Source: an uncultured Pseudomonadota bacterium
GTDB taxonomy: Bacteria > Pseudomonadota > Gammaproteobacteria > Steroidobacterales > Steroidobacteraceae
NCBI GenBank assembly: GCA_902826225.1
Contig: CADEED010000017.1
Coordinates: forward strand, 1 to 48,989
Direction of reading: 5' to 3'
DNA: 48,989 nucleotides
The position numbers and the translations under genes are program-made. The notes under the pieces are model-generated. The model was not told the DNA's origin. It made no database searches and worked only from the letters and a program-made list of their open reading frames with translations. Below, one piece after another: positions 37,602-45,581 of this stretch; position 1 is the stretch's first letter, and the number at the start of each line of letters is the position of its first letter.

Positions 37602-38774
37602 TCAGGGGGACGCGGACCTGAACCAGGGGCGCGGATCGATGGGCCGCCCCGCCTTGCGGATTTCGAAGTACAGGGCCGGGCTGGACCGGCCGCCGGAGTC
37701 GCCCACGGTGGCAATGGTGTCGCCGGCGGTCACTCGCTCGCCGACCTCCTTGTAAAGGCGCTCGTTGTGCCCGTAGAGGCTCAGGTACCCGTCCCCGTGG
37801 TCGATGATCGTCAGCAGTCCCAGCCCGGACAGCCAGTCGGCGTACACGACCCGGCCGTGGTAGACGGCGCGAACCGGGGCGCCCTGCGATCCGGCGAGCA
37901 GGATGCCCTCCCACTTCATGCCGCCCGCGCGCACCTGGCCGAAACCCGCCGACACCTTGCCCCCGGCGGGCCACGCGAGCTTGCCGCGCAACCTGGCGAA
38001 GGCATCCTTGCTGTCGGTCGGAAACTTGTCGATCTTCTCGAGCGCGCGACGCAGCTCGCGCACCAGCTTCTCGAGACCCCCCTGCTGCTCCTTCAGCCGC
38101 TCGAGCTCTTTCGCGCGGCCCTTCGATTCGGCCTCGAGCGCCACCAGCGCGCGGCCGCGGCGTTCGCGCGAGGCGGTGAGCCGCGCGAGCTCGTCCTTCT
38201 GGCGCGACTCGAGCGAGACCAGCCGCTCTTCCTCGACGGCCATGGCCGCGTCGAGTTCGCCGATCTCGGCCAGGTGCCCGTTGATCGCCGCGATCTGCGC
38301 GGCGCGCGCGCGGCCGAAATAGCCGTAGTACGTGAGCACGCGACCCGTCTGCGCGGGATCGCGCTGGCTCAGCAGTAGTTTGAGCGGCTCCTCGCGGCCG
38401 ATCATGCTCGCCGCGCGGATCTGCCCCGCGAGCGCTTCCCGGTCGCGCGCGAGCGCGGCTTCCTCGACGCGCCGCGCAGCGGCGAGCTCGGCGCGGCGCG
38501 CGTTGTGTGCGGCGCGTTCCTTGCGGAGCGAGTCGAGCGCGCCGCGCGCGCTGCCGACGCTTTTTTCCGATTCCTCGATCTCGCGCGTGAGCTTGTCCCG
38601 CTTGCCGGCGTCGCGTTCCATCTCCGCGCGCACCTTGTCCATCTGCGCGCGCACGGCCTTGAGCTCGGCCTCGGCCTTGTCGGGGCTCGATGGGTCGGCG
38701 GCCGGGCAGACGGACATCCCGAGGGCCAGTCCGGCCACCACCAGCCATGCACTGATCGACGCACGCATGGGCAT
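37602..38774 (-). CDS. envC: murein hydrolase activator EnvC
   Basis: 390 residues from ATG 38774 (MPMRASISAWLVVAGLALGM; ATG 38768 is an alternative). Signal peptide, then a long coiled coil (about 27-250), then a LytM domain (about 275-385; RAVYHGRVVYADWLSGLGLL, YLSLYGHNERLYKEVGERV). The first zinc-ligand site reads KWEGIL in place of HxGxD, so the LytM domain is catalytically dead, as in EnvC, which activates amidases AmiA/B at the septum. The open frame extends to 38882 without homology. Confidence 0.92.
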   Translation of the reverse strand: MPMRASISAWLVVAGLALGMSVCPAADPSSPDKAEAELKAVRAQMDKVRAEMERDAGKRDKLTREIEESEKSVGSARGALDSLRKERAAHNARRAELAAARRVEEAALARDREALAGQIRAASMIGREEPLKLLLSQRDPAQTGRVLTYYGYFGRARAAQIAAINGHLAEIGELDAAMAVEEERLVSLESRQKDELARLTASRERRGRALVALEAESKGRAKELERLKEQQGGLEKLVRELRRALEKIDKFPTDSKDAFARLRGKLAWPAGGKVSAGFGQVRAGGMKWEGILLAGSQGAPVRAVYHGRVVYADWLSGLGLLTIIDHGDGYLSLYGHNERLYKEVGERVTAGDTIATVGDSGGRSSPALYFEIRKAGRPIDPRPWFRSASP

Positions 38775-38789
38775 ATTCTCGGCTATAGG

Positions 38790-38818
38790 GCGGCAGGAAC
38801 GGGAGGGGCCGCTATAAT
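38790..38818 (+). promoter_or_regulatory. possible promoter of yibN-grxC-secB-gpsA
   Basis: A perfect -10 hexamer TATAAT lies at 38813-38818 in the divergent gap between envC and yibN. The -35 region at 17 nt (GCGGCA) is poor. The start site would be near 38825, leaving a ~32-nt leader before the ATG at 38857. Confidence 0.45.
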
Positions 38819-38856
38819 GCGCTCCCTTTTTGGACCGGCCGACCCGATTCCCCGCG

Positions 38857-39282
38857 ATGGATAAACTCCTCCAGTACTTCACCGCTCATCCCCTGCTGGC
38901 CGGTTCCGCCGTGCTCGCGATCGTGGTGCTGGTCGCGTACGAAGCGCGTAACCGCACGATGTCGGCCGCCTCGATCACGTCGCAGGACCTCATCCGCCTC
39001 ATGAACCAGGGCGCCCTCGTGCTCGACATCCGCAAGCCGGAGGAGTTCGCGCAGGGCCACGTGGGCGGTGCGAAGAACCTGTCGTCGGAGAAGATCCTCA
39101 CCGCCGGCGAGGATTTCAAGAAGTTCAAGGACAAGCCGGTCGTCGTCTACTGCGACTCGGGTTCGCTCGCCGCCGCGGCCGTGCGCCAATTGCAGGCGCA
39201 GGGTTTCACCAAGGCCTTCACGCTGCGCGGCGGCCTCTCCGGCTGGCGCGCCGAGAATCTGCCGGTCAAGAAGGCGGCCTGA
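38857..39282 (+). CDS. yibN: membrane-anchored rhodanese-like protein (YibN type)
   Basis: 141 residues from ATG 38857 (MDKLLQYFTAHPLLAGSAVLAIVVL). One N-terminal TM helix (about 12-28), then a rhodanese domain: LVLDIRKPEEFAQGHVGGAKN and the active-site loop VVVYCDSGSLAAAA with Cys99. The loop CDSGSL differs slightly from the usual CxxGxR. A sulfurtransferase role is likely but not proven. It heads the order yibN-grxC-secB-gpsA, the same as E. coli, and overlaps grxC by one base (TGATG). Confidence 0.9.
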   Translation: MDKLLQYFTAHPLLAGSAVLAIVVLVAYEARNRTMSAASITSQDLIRLMNQGALVLDIRKPEEFAQGHVGGAKNLSSEKILTAGEDFKKFKDKPVVVYCDSGSLAAAAVRQLQAQGFTKAFTLRGGLSGWRAENLPVKKAA

Positions 39283-39542
39283 TGAGCACGCCGCGCGTCG
39301 TCATGTACACCACCGATTGGTGCGGATTCTGCGAACGCGCGCGCCGCGTCTTCAAGGAAAAGGGCGTCGAGTTCGAGGAGATCGACATCGAAGCGAAGCC
39401 CGAAAGCCGCACCCAGATGCGCGAACGCAGCGGCCGCACGAGCGTCCCGCAGATTTTCATCGGCGACCACCACGTGGGCGGGAGTTCGGATCTCGTCGCC
39501 CTCGAAGAAGCGGGCAAACTGGATGCCCTGCTCGGTCGCTGA
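39282..39542 (+). CDS. grxC: glutaredoxin 3
   Basis: 86 residues, GrxC size. The active site is CGFC (Cys14, Cys17) in YTTDWCGFCERA; E. coli GrxC has CPYC. The glutathione-binding TSVPQIFIGDHHVGGSSDL (TVP and GG-D motifs) is conserved. CGFC is unusual for a dithiol glutaredoxin, since Pro-Tyr is replaced by Gly-Phe, the pair common in monothiol CGFS proteins. It still has two cysteines, so dithiol reduction is possible. Confidence 0.92.
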   Translation: MSTPRVVMYTTDWCGFCERARRVFKEKGVEFEEIDIEAKPESRTQMRERSGRTSVPQIFIGDHHVGGSSDLVALEEAGKLDALLGR

Positions 39543-39570
39543 ACCCTTTCACTGCTACAGGAAATCCATC

Positions 39571-40053
39571 ATGGAAAACCAGCCCGCCACCCCCGCGGCG
39601 AACGAACAAACCGGCCCGATGCTCTCGATCCAGTCGGTGTACCTCAAGGACTGCTCGTACGAGGCGCCGAAGGGTCCGCGCATCGACGGCAACTGGAATC
39701 CGCAGATCTCGCTCGACATCAACACGTCGGCGAACGTGGTCGCGCCGGAACTCAACGAAGTCGTGCTGACCGTGACGGTGGGCGCGAAACAGGGTGAAGC
39801 CACCGCGTTCCTGGTCGAGGTCAAGCAGGCCGGCCTGTTCGCGATGAAGAACCTCTCGCAGGAAGACACGCGCCGCGCCATCGGCACGGTCTGTCCGAAC
39901 CTGCTGTTCCCGTACGCGCGCGTCGCGGTATCGCAGCTCGTGACGCAGGGCGGTTTCCCGAACTTCGTGCTGCCGCCGGTCGACTTCGACGCACTGTTCG
40001 CGCGCGGCATGCAGCAGGCCGCCGCGCAGGCCGCGCAGGGCCCGACGAACTGA
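39571..40053 (+). CDS. secB: protein-export chaperone SecB
   Basis: 160 residues from ATG 39571 (AGGA about 9 nt upstream). SecB blocks: MLSIQSVYLKDCSYEAPKGP, ISLDINTSANVVAPELNEVVLTVTVGA, and the C-terminal ARVAVSQLVTQGGFPNFVLPPVDFDALF. It forms a tetramer that holds presecretory proteins for SecA. The frame is open upstream to 39523 but the SD and homology support 39571. It lies between grxC and gpsA as in E. coli. Confidence 0.96.
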   Translation: MENQPATPAANEQTGPMLSIQSVYLKDCSYEAPKGPRIDGNWNPQISLDINTSANVVAPELNEVVLTVTVGAKQGEATAFLVEVKQAGLFAMKNLSQEDTRRAIGTVCPNLLFPYARVAVSQLVTQGGFPNFVLPPVDFDALFARGMQQAAAQAAQGPTN

Positions 40054-40080
40054 TCGACCGGCGCGCGAGCGCCGACCGAC

Positions 40081-41103
40081 GTGAGCCAAATTCCGCCCAT
40101 CGCTCACGATCCCGTCGCCGTTCTCGGCGCCGGTTCCTGGGGCACGGCGCTCGCGATCCAGTTCGCGCGCGCCGGCCATCCCACGCGCTTGTGGAGCCGC
40201 GATGCCGCGTTCGCCGCGGAGATGCGTGCCGCGCGCCGTAACGCGCGCTACCTGCCGGAGGCGAAATTTCCCGACGCGATCGAGGTGCACGACGACCTCA
40301 CCGGGGCCTTGCGCGGCGCGGTCGCGATCATCATCGCGGTGCCGAGTCACGCATTGCGTTCGCTGCTGCTGCAGCTCAAACCCCTGCTCGCGCGCGACGC
40401 GCGCCTGGCCTGGGCGACGAAGGGATTCGAACTCGAAACGGGCAAGCTGCCGCACCAGGTGGCTTACGACGTGCTCGGCGACAAGTACCCGGTCGCCGTG
40501 CTCTCCGGGCCGACGTTCGCGCGCGAGGTCGGCATGGGCCTGCCTACCGCGATGACCATCGCATCTCCCGACGAGGACTTCGCTCACCACCTCGCGCGCA
40601 GCCTGCACGCGCCGAATTTCCGCGCGTACACGTCGACCGACATCGTCGGCGTCGAGGTGGGCGGCGCGGTCAAGAACGTGCTCGCCGTCGGCGCCGGACT
40701 CTGCGATGGGCTCGGCTTCGGCGCGAACACCCGCATCGCACTGATCACGCGGGGCTTGTCCGAGGTGGTCCGTCTCGGCGTCGCGCTGGGCGCGCAGGCC
40801 GAAACATTCATGGGCCTCGCGGGGCTCGGCGATCTCGTGCTGACGAGCACCGACAACCAGTCGCGCAATCGCCGCTTCGGGCTCGCTCTCGCCGCCGGCA
40901 AGAGCGCCAAGGAAGCCCTCGCGGAGATCGGGCAGGTCGTCGAGGGTTACACCGCGGCGCGGGCGGTGCACCGGGTCGCGGCGCGCGAGAAGGTCGACAT
41001 GCCGCTCGTGCATGGCATCTACCGGATCCTCTACGAGAACGAGCCCGCGCGTGACGTCGTGAAAGACCTCATGACCCGGCCGATCCGCCCGGAAACGGAA
41101 TAG
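40081..41103 (+). CDS. gpsA: NAD(P)+-dependent glycerol-3-phosphate dehydrogenase
   Basis: 340 residues, GTG start at 40081. Nucleotide binding VLGAGSWGTALAIQFARAGH (about 14-33), active-site region VEVGGAVKNVLAVGAGLCDGLGFGANTRIALITRGL with the catalytic lysine, and AGLGDLVLTSTDNQSRNRRFG. It makes sn-glycerol-3-phosphate for phospholipids. Its last 35 nt overlap the 3' end of trmL on the opposite strand. Confidence 0.96.
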   Translation: MSQIPPIAHDPVAVLGAGSWGTALAIQFARAGHPTRLWSRDAAFAAEMRAARRNARYLPEAKFPDAIEVHDDLTGALRGAVAIIIAVPSHALRSLLLQLKPLLARDARLAWATKGFELETGKLPHQVAYDVLGDKYPVAVLSGPTFAREVGMGLPTAMTIASPDEDFAHHLARSLHAPNFRAYTSTDIVGVEVGGAVKNVLAVGAGLCDGLGFGANTRIALITRGLSEVVRLGVALGAQAETFMGLAGLGDLVLTSTDNQSRNRRFGLALAAGKSAKEALAEIGQVVEGYTAARAVHRVAAREKVDMPLVHGIYRILYENEPARDVVKDLMTRPIRPETE

Positions 41104-41557
41104 CGCCCGCGAAGTCCTGTTGGCGCCAGGCCTCGTAAACCGCGATGGCCGCGGCATTGGCGAGATTCAGGCTGCGGTTTCCCGCCAGCATCGGCAGGGA
41201 GAGCACGCGCTCCGGCGCGATCTGCGCCAGGATTTCCGGCGGCAGACCGCGGCGCTCGCTGCCGAACAGCAGCACATCGCCGCGCGCGAAGCGCGCGTCG
41301 ATGTGCCGGCGGGCAGCGCCGGTTTCGATCGCGAACCAGCTCCCGGGCAACGCGGCGCGCGCGGCGGCGAACGTGTCGTGGACGTGCACCGTGGCGAGCT
41401 CGTCGTAGTCGAGGCCGGCGCGCCGTACGGATTTCCGGTCGAGCTGGAAACCCAGCGGCTTCACCAGGTGCAATTCGCAGCCGGTATTCGCCGCGAGGCG
41501 GATGAGGTTGCCGGTGTTCGGCGGGATTTCGGGCTCATGCAGGACGATGTGGAACAT
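41069..41557 (-). CDS. trmL: tRNA (cytidine34-2'-O)-methyltransferase TrmL
   Basis: 162 residues from ATG 41557. SPOUT fold: MFHIVLHEPEIPPNTGNLIR (N-P-NTGN-R), GFQLDRKSVRRAGLDY, and the knotted SAM site LLFGSERRGLPPEIL with LSLPMLAGNRSLNLANAAAI. It methylates the wobble base of tRNA-Leu. TATGAT lies 6 nt before the ATG and no SD is seen, the best leaderless layout in the window. The 3' end overlaps gpsA convergently by 35 nt. Confidence 0.95.
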   Translation of the reverse strand: MFHIVLHEPEIPPNTGNLIRLAANTGCELHLVKPLGFQLDRKSVRRAGLDYDELATVHVHDTFAAARAALPGSWFAIETGAARRHIDARFARGDVLLFGSERRGLPPEILAQIAPERVLSLPMLAGNRSLNLANAAAIAVYEAWRQQDFAGAIPFPGGSAGS

Positions 41558-41588
41558 GCCGAAATCATAGTGCGACAATGCGCGCCGC

Positions 41589-42539
41589 ATGAATGCCGCC
41601 GCCAAGACCGTCGAGAATCCGCTGCGCACGCAGTTCTGCGGGCTCGAACTCGGTTCGCCGATCGTGCTGCTGTCGGGGTGCGTAGGGTTCGGCGAGGAGT
41701 ACACGCGGGTCGAGGGATTCTCGAACCGCGACGTCGGGGCGATCGTGCTCAAGGGCACCACCGGCCAGCCCCGCCTGGGCAACAGGCCGCACCGGGTCTA
41801 CGAGACCCCGTCGGGCATGCTGAATGCGATCGGCCTGCAGAATCCCGGCGCGGACCACGTCGTGAAGAAGATCCTGCCGACGCTCGATTTCACCGAGACG
41901 CGCTTCTTCGCGAACGTCTCCGGCTCGACCATCGACGAGTACGTCGAGGTCACGCGCCGCTTCGACGATTCACCGATCGACGCGATCGAGATCAACATCT
42001 CGTGCCCGAACGTGAAGGAAGGCGGCGTGCAGTTCGGCAACTACCCCGAGATGTCGGCGCGCGTGGTCGAGGCCTGTCGCGCGGTCACCAGGAAGCCGTT
42101 GATCACCAAGCTCTCACCCAACCAGACGGACATCAAGGAGAACGCTCGCCGCTGCATCGAGGCCGGCTCGAACGGTCTCGCGGTGATCAACACGATCATG
42201 GGCATGGCGATCGACGTGCGCTCGCGGCGCCCCGTCATCGGCAACATCCAGGGTGGTTTGTCGGGACCCGCGATCAAGCCGATCGCGCTGCTCAAGGTTC
42301 ACCAGGTGTACGAGGTGGCGAAGAAGCACGGCGTGCCGATCATCGGCCAGGGTGGCATCGCCACCGTCGAAGACGCGCTCGAGTTCATGATTGCCGGCGC
42401 CACGACCGTGGGCCTGGGGACAGCGTTGTTCTACGATCCGCTCTTATGCCGGAAGATCAATGCGGGCATCGCGGACTACATCAGGACGCACAAGCTCCGC
42501 GGAATCGCGGAGCTCGTCGGATCGCTGCGCACCGATTGA
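41589..42539 (+). CDS. pyrD: dihydroorotate dehydrogenase, class 1 (1B-like)
   Basis: 316 residues, no N-terminal membrane helix. FMN-binding and active-site blocks: IVLKGTTGQPRLGNRPHRVYE, EINISCPNVKEGGVQFG (catalytic Cys as in class 1; class 2 has Ser), VINTIMGMAIDVRSRRPVIGN and GQGGIATVEDALEFMIAGATTVGLGTALF. Class 1B enzymes use NAD+ through a PyrK partner, which is not in the window. Most gammaproteobacteria have membrane-bound class 2, so this is worth noting. A CTC TTA TGC context is the only TTA codon found outside GTTAGG. It is followed by a lone GGGGTCAGAACCC word. Confidence 0.88.
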   Translation: MNAAAKTVENPLRTQFCGLELGSPIVLLSGCVGFGEEYTRVEGFSNRDVGAIVLKGTTGQPRLGNRPHRVYETPSGMLNAIGLQNPGADHVVKKILPTLDFTETRFFANVSGSTIDEYVEVTRRFDDSPIDAIEINISCPNVKEGGVQFGNYPEMSARVVEACRAVTRKPLITKLSPNQTDIKENARRCIEAGSNGLAVINTIMGMAIDVRSRRPVIGNIQGGLSGPAIKPIALLKVHQVYEVAKKHGVPIIGQGGIATVEDALEFMIAGATTVGLGTALFYDPLLCRKINAGIADYIRTHKLRGIAELVGSLRTD

Positions 42540-42556
42540 ATGGGGTCAGAACCCTC

Positions 42557-42715
42557 TTAGTCCTTGCTGCGACGCGAGGCCGAGTAACGCCAGACGATCA
42601 CGGCCGCGGCGAGGATTCCCACGACTACCAGGATGATGTCCGACGTGTAGTCGATGCGCGTGCCCTGCACGACGATTTCCGGGTACTTGGTGCTCGTGAC
42701 GACGATCTCTTGCAT
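42557..42715 (-). CDS. 52-residue single-pass membrane peptide
   Basis: A short frame from ATG 42715 to TAA 42557. The reading starts MQEIVVTSTKYPEIVVQGTR and continues with a hydrophobic helix DIILVVVGILAAAVIVWRY (residues 26-44), ending in the basic SASRRSKD. A strong SD, GAGGAG, lies 3-8 nt before the ATG. The helix with a positive C-terminus suggests N-out, C-in insertion. No family is recognised. Support is the SD, the helix and the lack of another gene here. Confidence 0.65.
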   Translation of the reverse strand: MQEIVVTSTKYPEIVVQGTRIDYTSDIILVVVGILAAAVIVWRYSASRRSKD

Positions 42716-42728
42716 AACTCCTCTCTAT

Positions 42729-42754
42729 CTCCAGACCCAGCGAAATCTCTGGAG
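42729..42754 (-). promoter_or_regulatory. hairpin in the leader of the 52-residue peptide
   Basis: CTCCAGA and TCTGGAG pair perfectly (7 bp, 12-nt loop) just upstream of the GAGGAG SD of the small gene. It could affect ribosome access or mRNA stability; this is inference. The rest of the ~290-nt gap up to ntrC holds only the palindrome at 42948. Confidence 0.3.
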
Positions 42755-42947
42755 GTCTTGTGGGTGCGGAGGATGTAGCAAGCTCGGGACACGGGAAACA
42801 AAGGCGTTTCCGAATCGCGACACCTATCACGTGCAGGGGCGGTTATGTCACTTGTGCACGGAAGGTGCACCAAGAAGAACGTGACCTGCGGGTGCAGGAG
42901 GCGGGGCTGGCCGGGGTGAGAACCGGCCGCTGTGGTCAGCGGCGAAA

Positions 42948-42969
42948 GGGGACAGGCTAGCCTGTCCCC
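42948..42969. repeat. 22-bp perfect palindrome (GGGGACAGGCT half)
   Basis: Half-site GGGGACAGGCT followed by its exact complement. It is flanked by AGCGG and CCGCT, which pair further outwards, so it could form an extended hairpin. It lies 42 nt after the ntrC stop on the minus strand, the position of a terminator, but no T run follows. The outer word CTGTCCCC also occurs at 22280 and near 32533. Confidence 0.75.
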
Positions 42970-43011
42970 GCGACCGCTAGTTAGGGTGTGCCGCGGCGTG
43001 CCGACGCGTGT

Positions 43012-44466
43012 CTACGGCAGAGATTCGTCGTCCGCCATTCCCAGTTCTTTCAGCTTGCGCGTCAATGTATTGCGGCCCCAACCGAGTACGCGCGCAGCTT
43101 CCTGCCGATGCCCGTGCGTGCGATTGAGCGCCACGCGGATGAGCACGCGCTCGAACTCGGGCATCGCCTGGTCGAGCCAGGCGACGGTGCCGTCGTGGGG
43201 TTGCGCCTTCGCCCAGAGCGTGAGCGCGGCGGCCCAGTCGGTCTGCGCCGCGGGCGTGACGATGTGCATCTCGGCGGGCAGGTCCTGCAGCTGGATCTCG
43301 CTGCCGGGCGCCAGCGCGGTGAGACGGCGGCAGAGATTCACGAGCTCGCGCACGTTGCCGGGCCAGCGATAGGACTGCAGTCGTTCGAGCGTGACGGGCG
43401 CGAGTGTCTTCGTCTCCGTCCCCAGTTCCGCCGCGGCCTGCCGCAGGTAGTGTCCGAGCAGGTCGGGAACGTCCTCGGTACGCGAGCGCAGCGGCGGCAG
43501 CTCGATGCGGATGACGTTGAGGCGGTGATAGAGATCCTCGCGGAAAATCCCGCGCTCCACGCGTTCCTCGAGATTCTGGTGCGTGGCCGCGATGACGCGT
43601 ACGTCCACCTTCACGGGAGTCTGTCCGCCGACGCGATAGAACTCGCCCTCGGCGAGCACGCGCAACAGGCGTGTCTGCAGCGGTGTCGACATGTCGCCGA
43701 TCTCGTCGAGGAACAACGTGCCGCCGTTCGCCTGCTCGAAGCGGCCGCGACGCTGCGTGTCCGCGCCCGTGAACGAACCCTTCTCGTGGCCGAACAGTTC
43801 GGACTCGAGCAGTTCGGCCGGAATCGCCGAGGTGTTCAGCGCGACGAACGGCCGCGTCTGGCGCGGGCTGTGTTCGTGCAACGCGCGCGCGACGAGTTCC
43901 TTGCCGGTGCCGGACTCGCCGGTGATCAGCACCGCGACGCTCGAACGCGAGAGGCGGCCGATGGCGCGGAACACCTGCTGCATCGCCGGCGCCTTGCCCA
44001 GCAGCTCGGGGATCTCCGGCGTCTGCGTCGGCTGTTCGTCGCCGCGGCGCGCGGTCTGGCCCGCGCGGCGCACAAGCTCCACGGCCTGGTCGATGTCGAA
44101 GGGCTTCGGCAGGTACTCGAACGCTCCCCCCTCGTACGCCGACACCGCGCTCGGCAGGTCGGAGTGCGCGGTCATCACGATGACGGGCAGAGTGGGATGC
44201 GTCTTGCGCAGCTCGTGCAGCAGCTCGATGCCGGAGCTCCCCGGCATGCGAATGTCGGTGAGGAGCACGTCCGGGGCATCGCTGCGCAGCGCGGCAAGCG
44301 CGGGTTCAGCCGCGTCGAAGGCGCGCGGCACCATGCCGCTCGCGCGCAGCGCGCGTTCCAGCACCCAGCGGATCGACGCGTCGTCCTCGACCAGCCAGAC
44401 GCGCAGTGCGGGTTGATGAGCGGTATTGGATGTCGATGTGTGCATAAAGGTGGGATCGACGCTCAT
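43012..44466 (-). CDS. ntrC: nitrogen regulation response regulator NtrC
   Basis: 484 residues. Receiver domain (about 22-137) with phospho-acceptor in [13 protein letters not shown]; sigma54 AAA+ domain with Walker [16 protein letters not shown], the GSFTGA loop (EKGSFTGAD) and Walker [14 protein letters not shown]-terminal Fis-like helix-turn-helix [25 protein letters not shown]. It activates sigma54 promoters such as the one before glnA. It starts within the ntrB stop (ATGA). A short N-terminal extension precedes the receiver. Confidence 0.97.
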   Translation of the reverse strand: MSVDPTFMHTSTSNTAHQPALRVWLVEDDASIRWVLERALRASGMVPRAFDAAEPALAALRSDAPDVLLTDIRMPGSSGIELLHELRKTHPTLPVIVMTAHSDLPSAVSAYEGGAFEYLPKPFDIDQAVELVRRAGQTARRGDEQPTQTPEIPELLGKAPAMQQVFRAIGRLSRSSVAVLITGESGTGKELVARALHEHSPRQTRPFVALNTSAIPAELLESELFGHEKGSFTGADTQRRGRFEQANGGTLFLDEIGDMSTPLQTRLLRVLAEGEFYRVGGQTPVKVDVRVIAATHQNLEERVERGIFREDLYHRLNVIRIELPPLRSRTEDVPDLLGHYLRQAAAELGTETKTLAPVTLERLQSYRWPGNVRELVNLCRRLTALAPGSEIQLQDLPAEMHIVTPAAQTDWAAALTLWAKAQPHDGTVAWLDQAMPEFERVLIRVALNRTHGHRQEAARVLGWGRNTLTRKLKELGMADDESLP

Positions 44467-45554
44467 GCGTTCTCCGGTAGGGGCAGCAGGATGGTGAACA
44501 CCGTGCGCCCGGGCTTGCTGTCGAATTCGATGAGGCCGCCGTGTCTCGTCACGAGGTCCTGCGACACCGCGAGTCCCAGGCCCGTGCCATTCGCACGGCC
44601 GGTGACCAGCGGGAAAAAGATCGTATCGGCGAGCTCGGGCGGCACGCCCGGCCCGTTGTCCTCGACGGACAGGCTCGCCGCGAGCTTGTGCCGGATGGTG
44701 CCGATACTTACGTTTGCGGCGATGCGCGTGCGGATGACGATGCGGCCGCGTTCACCCACCGCCAGCAGCGCATTGCGCGCGATGTTGAGCAGCGCCTGGA
44801 TGATCTGGTTGGAATCCACCTCCGCGTTCGGGAGTGACGGATCGTAGTCGCGCTCGACCAGAACGCCCGCGCGCGCCTCGCTGCGCAACAGCCGGTACAC
44901 GTGTTCACAGATCTCGTGGATGTTGATGAGCGCCTTCTGCGGCGCGCGCGCCGGGCCGATCATCGAATCCACCAGCGCCGTCAGCCGGTCCGCCTCGCTG
45001 ATGATCACGCCCGTGTACTCGCGCAGGTTCTCGTGCAGCTCGCGCTCGAGTAGTTGGGCCGCGCCGCGCAGTCCGCCGAGCGGATTCTTGATCTCGTGCG
45101 CCAGCTGGCGAACCATCTGCCGGCTCGAGTCGAGGCGCGTGATCAGTTCGTTTTCGCGCGTGATGCGCTGGCGTTGCGTGGCATCGGAGATCTCGAGCAG
45201 CAGGTACTTGCTGTCGAACTCGCTGTCGAGCGGCGTCATCGTGACGTCGATGACCCGGCGCTCGCGCCCGAGCGGGCCGGCCTGCACGGATAGCTCGCGT
45301 TCCGAGAGCGTTTCACCACTGTCGAGCGCGCGTCGCATGAGCCCGCCCAGCGAATCCGCTTCGAGCACCAGCGACAGGAATGGTTTGCCGCGCGCCTGGT
45401 TGACGCTCACGGCCAGCAGGTCCTGCGCGGCCACGTTCGCGTAAACGACGCACAGGTCGGCGTCGAGCACGACGATGCCGGTCGTCAGCGCGCCGATGAG
45501 ATCGGCGGGCTCGAAGATCGCGATCGCGGAGGGAAGGAAGCGCTCAACGGCCAT
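44463..45554 (-). CDS. ntrB: nitrogen regulation sensor kinase NtrB
   Basis: 363 residues. PAS-like domain (about 20-125, TGIVVLDADLCVVYANVAAQ), then the histidine H-box LAHEIKNPLGGLRGAAQLLE, N-box NQIIQALLNIARNALLA, and G-boxes DNGPGVPPELADTIFFPLVT and GTGLGLAVSQDL. Cytoplasmic; no TM helix. It phosphorylates NtrC under PII (GlnB) control. It is coupled to ntrC by a 4-nt overlap and lies 27 nt after the DUF4124 gene. Confidence 0.96.
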   Translation of the reverse strand: MAVERFLPSAIAIFEPADLIGALTTGIVVLDADLCVVYANVAAQDLLAVSVNQARGKPFLSLVLEADSLGGLMRRALDSGETLSERELSVQAGPLGRERRVIDVTMTPLDSEFDSKYLLLEISDATQRQRITRENELITRLDSSRQMVRQLAHEIKNPLGGLRGAAQLLERELHENLREYTGVIISEADRLTALVDSMIGPARAPQKALINIHEICEHVYRLLRSEARAGVLVERDYDPSLPNAEVDSNQIIQALLNIARNALLAVGERGRIVIRTRIAANVSIGTIRHKLAASLSVEDNGPGVPPELADTIFFPLVTGRANGTGLGLAVSQDLVTRHGGLIEFDSKPGRTVFTILLPLPENA

Positions 45555-45581
45555 GCGCGCCCCGGGCGGCGCGCGGCCGGA

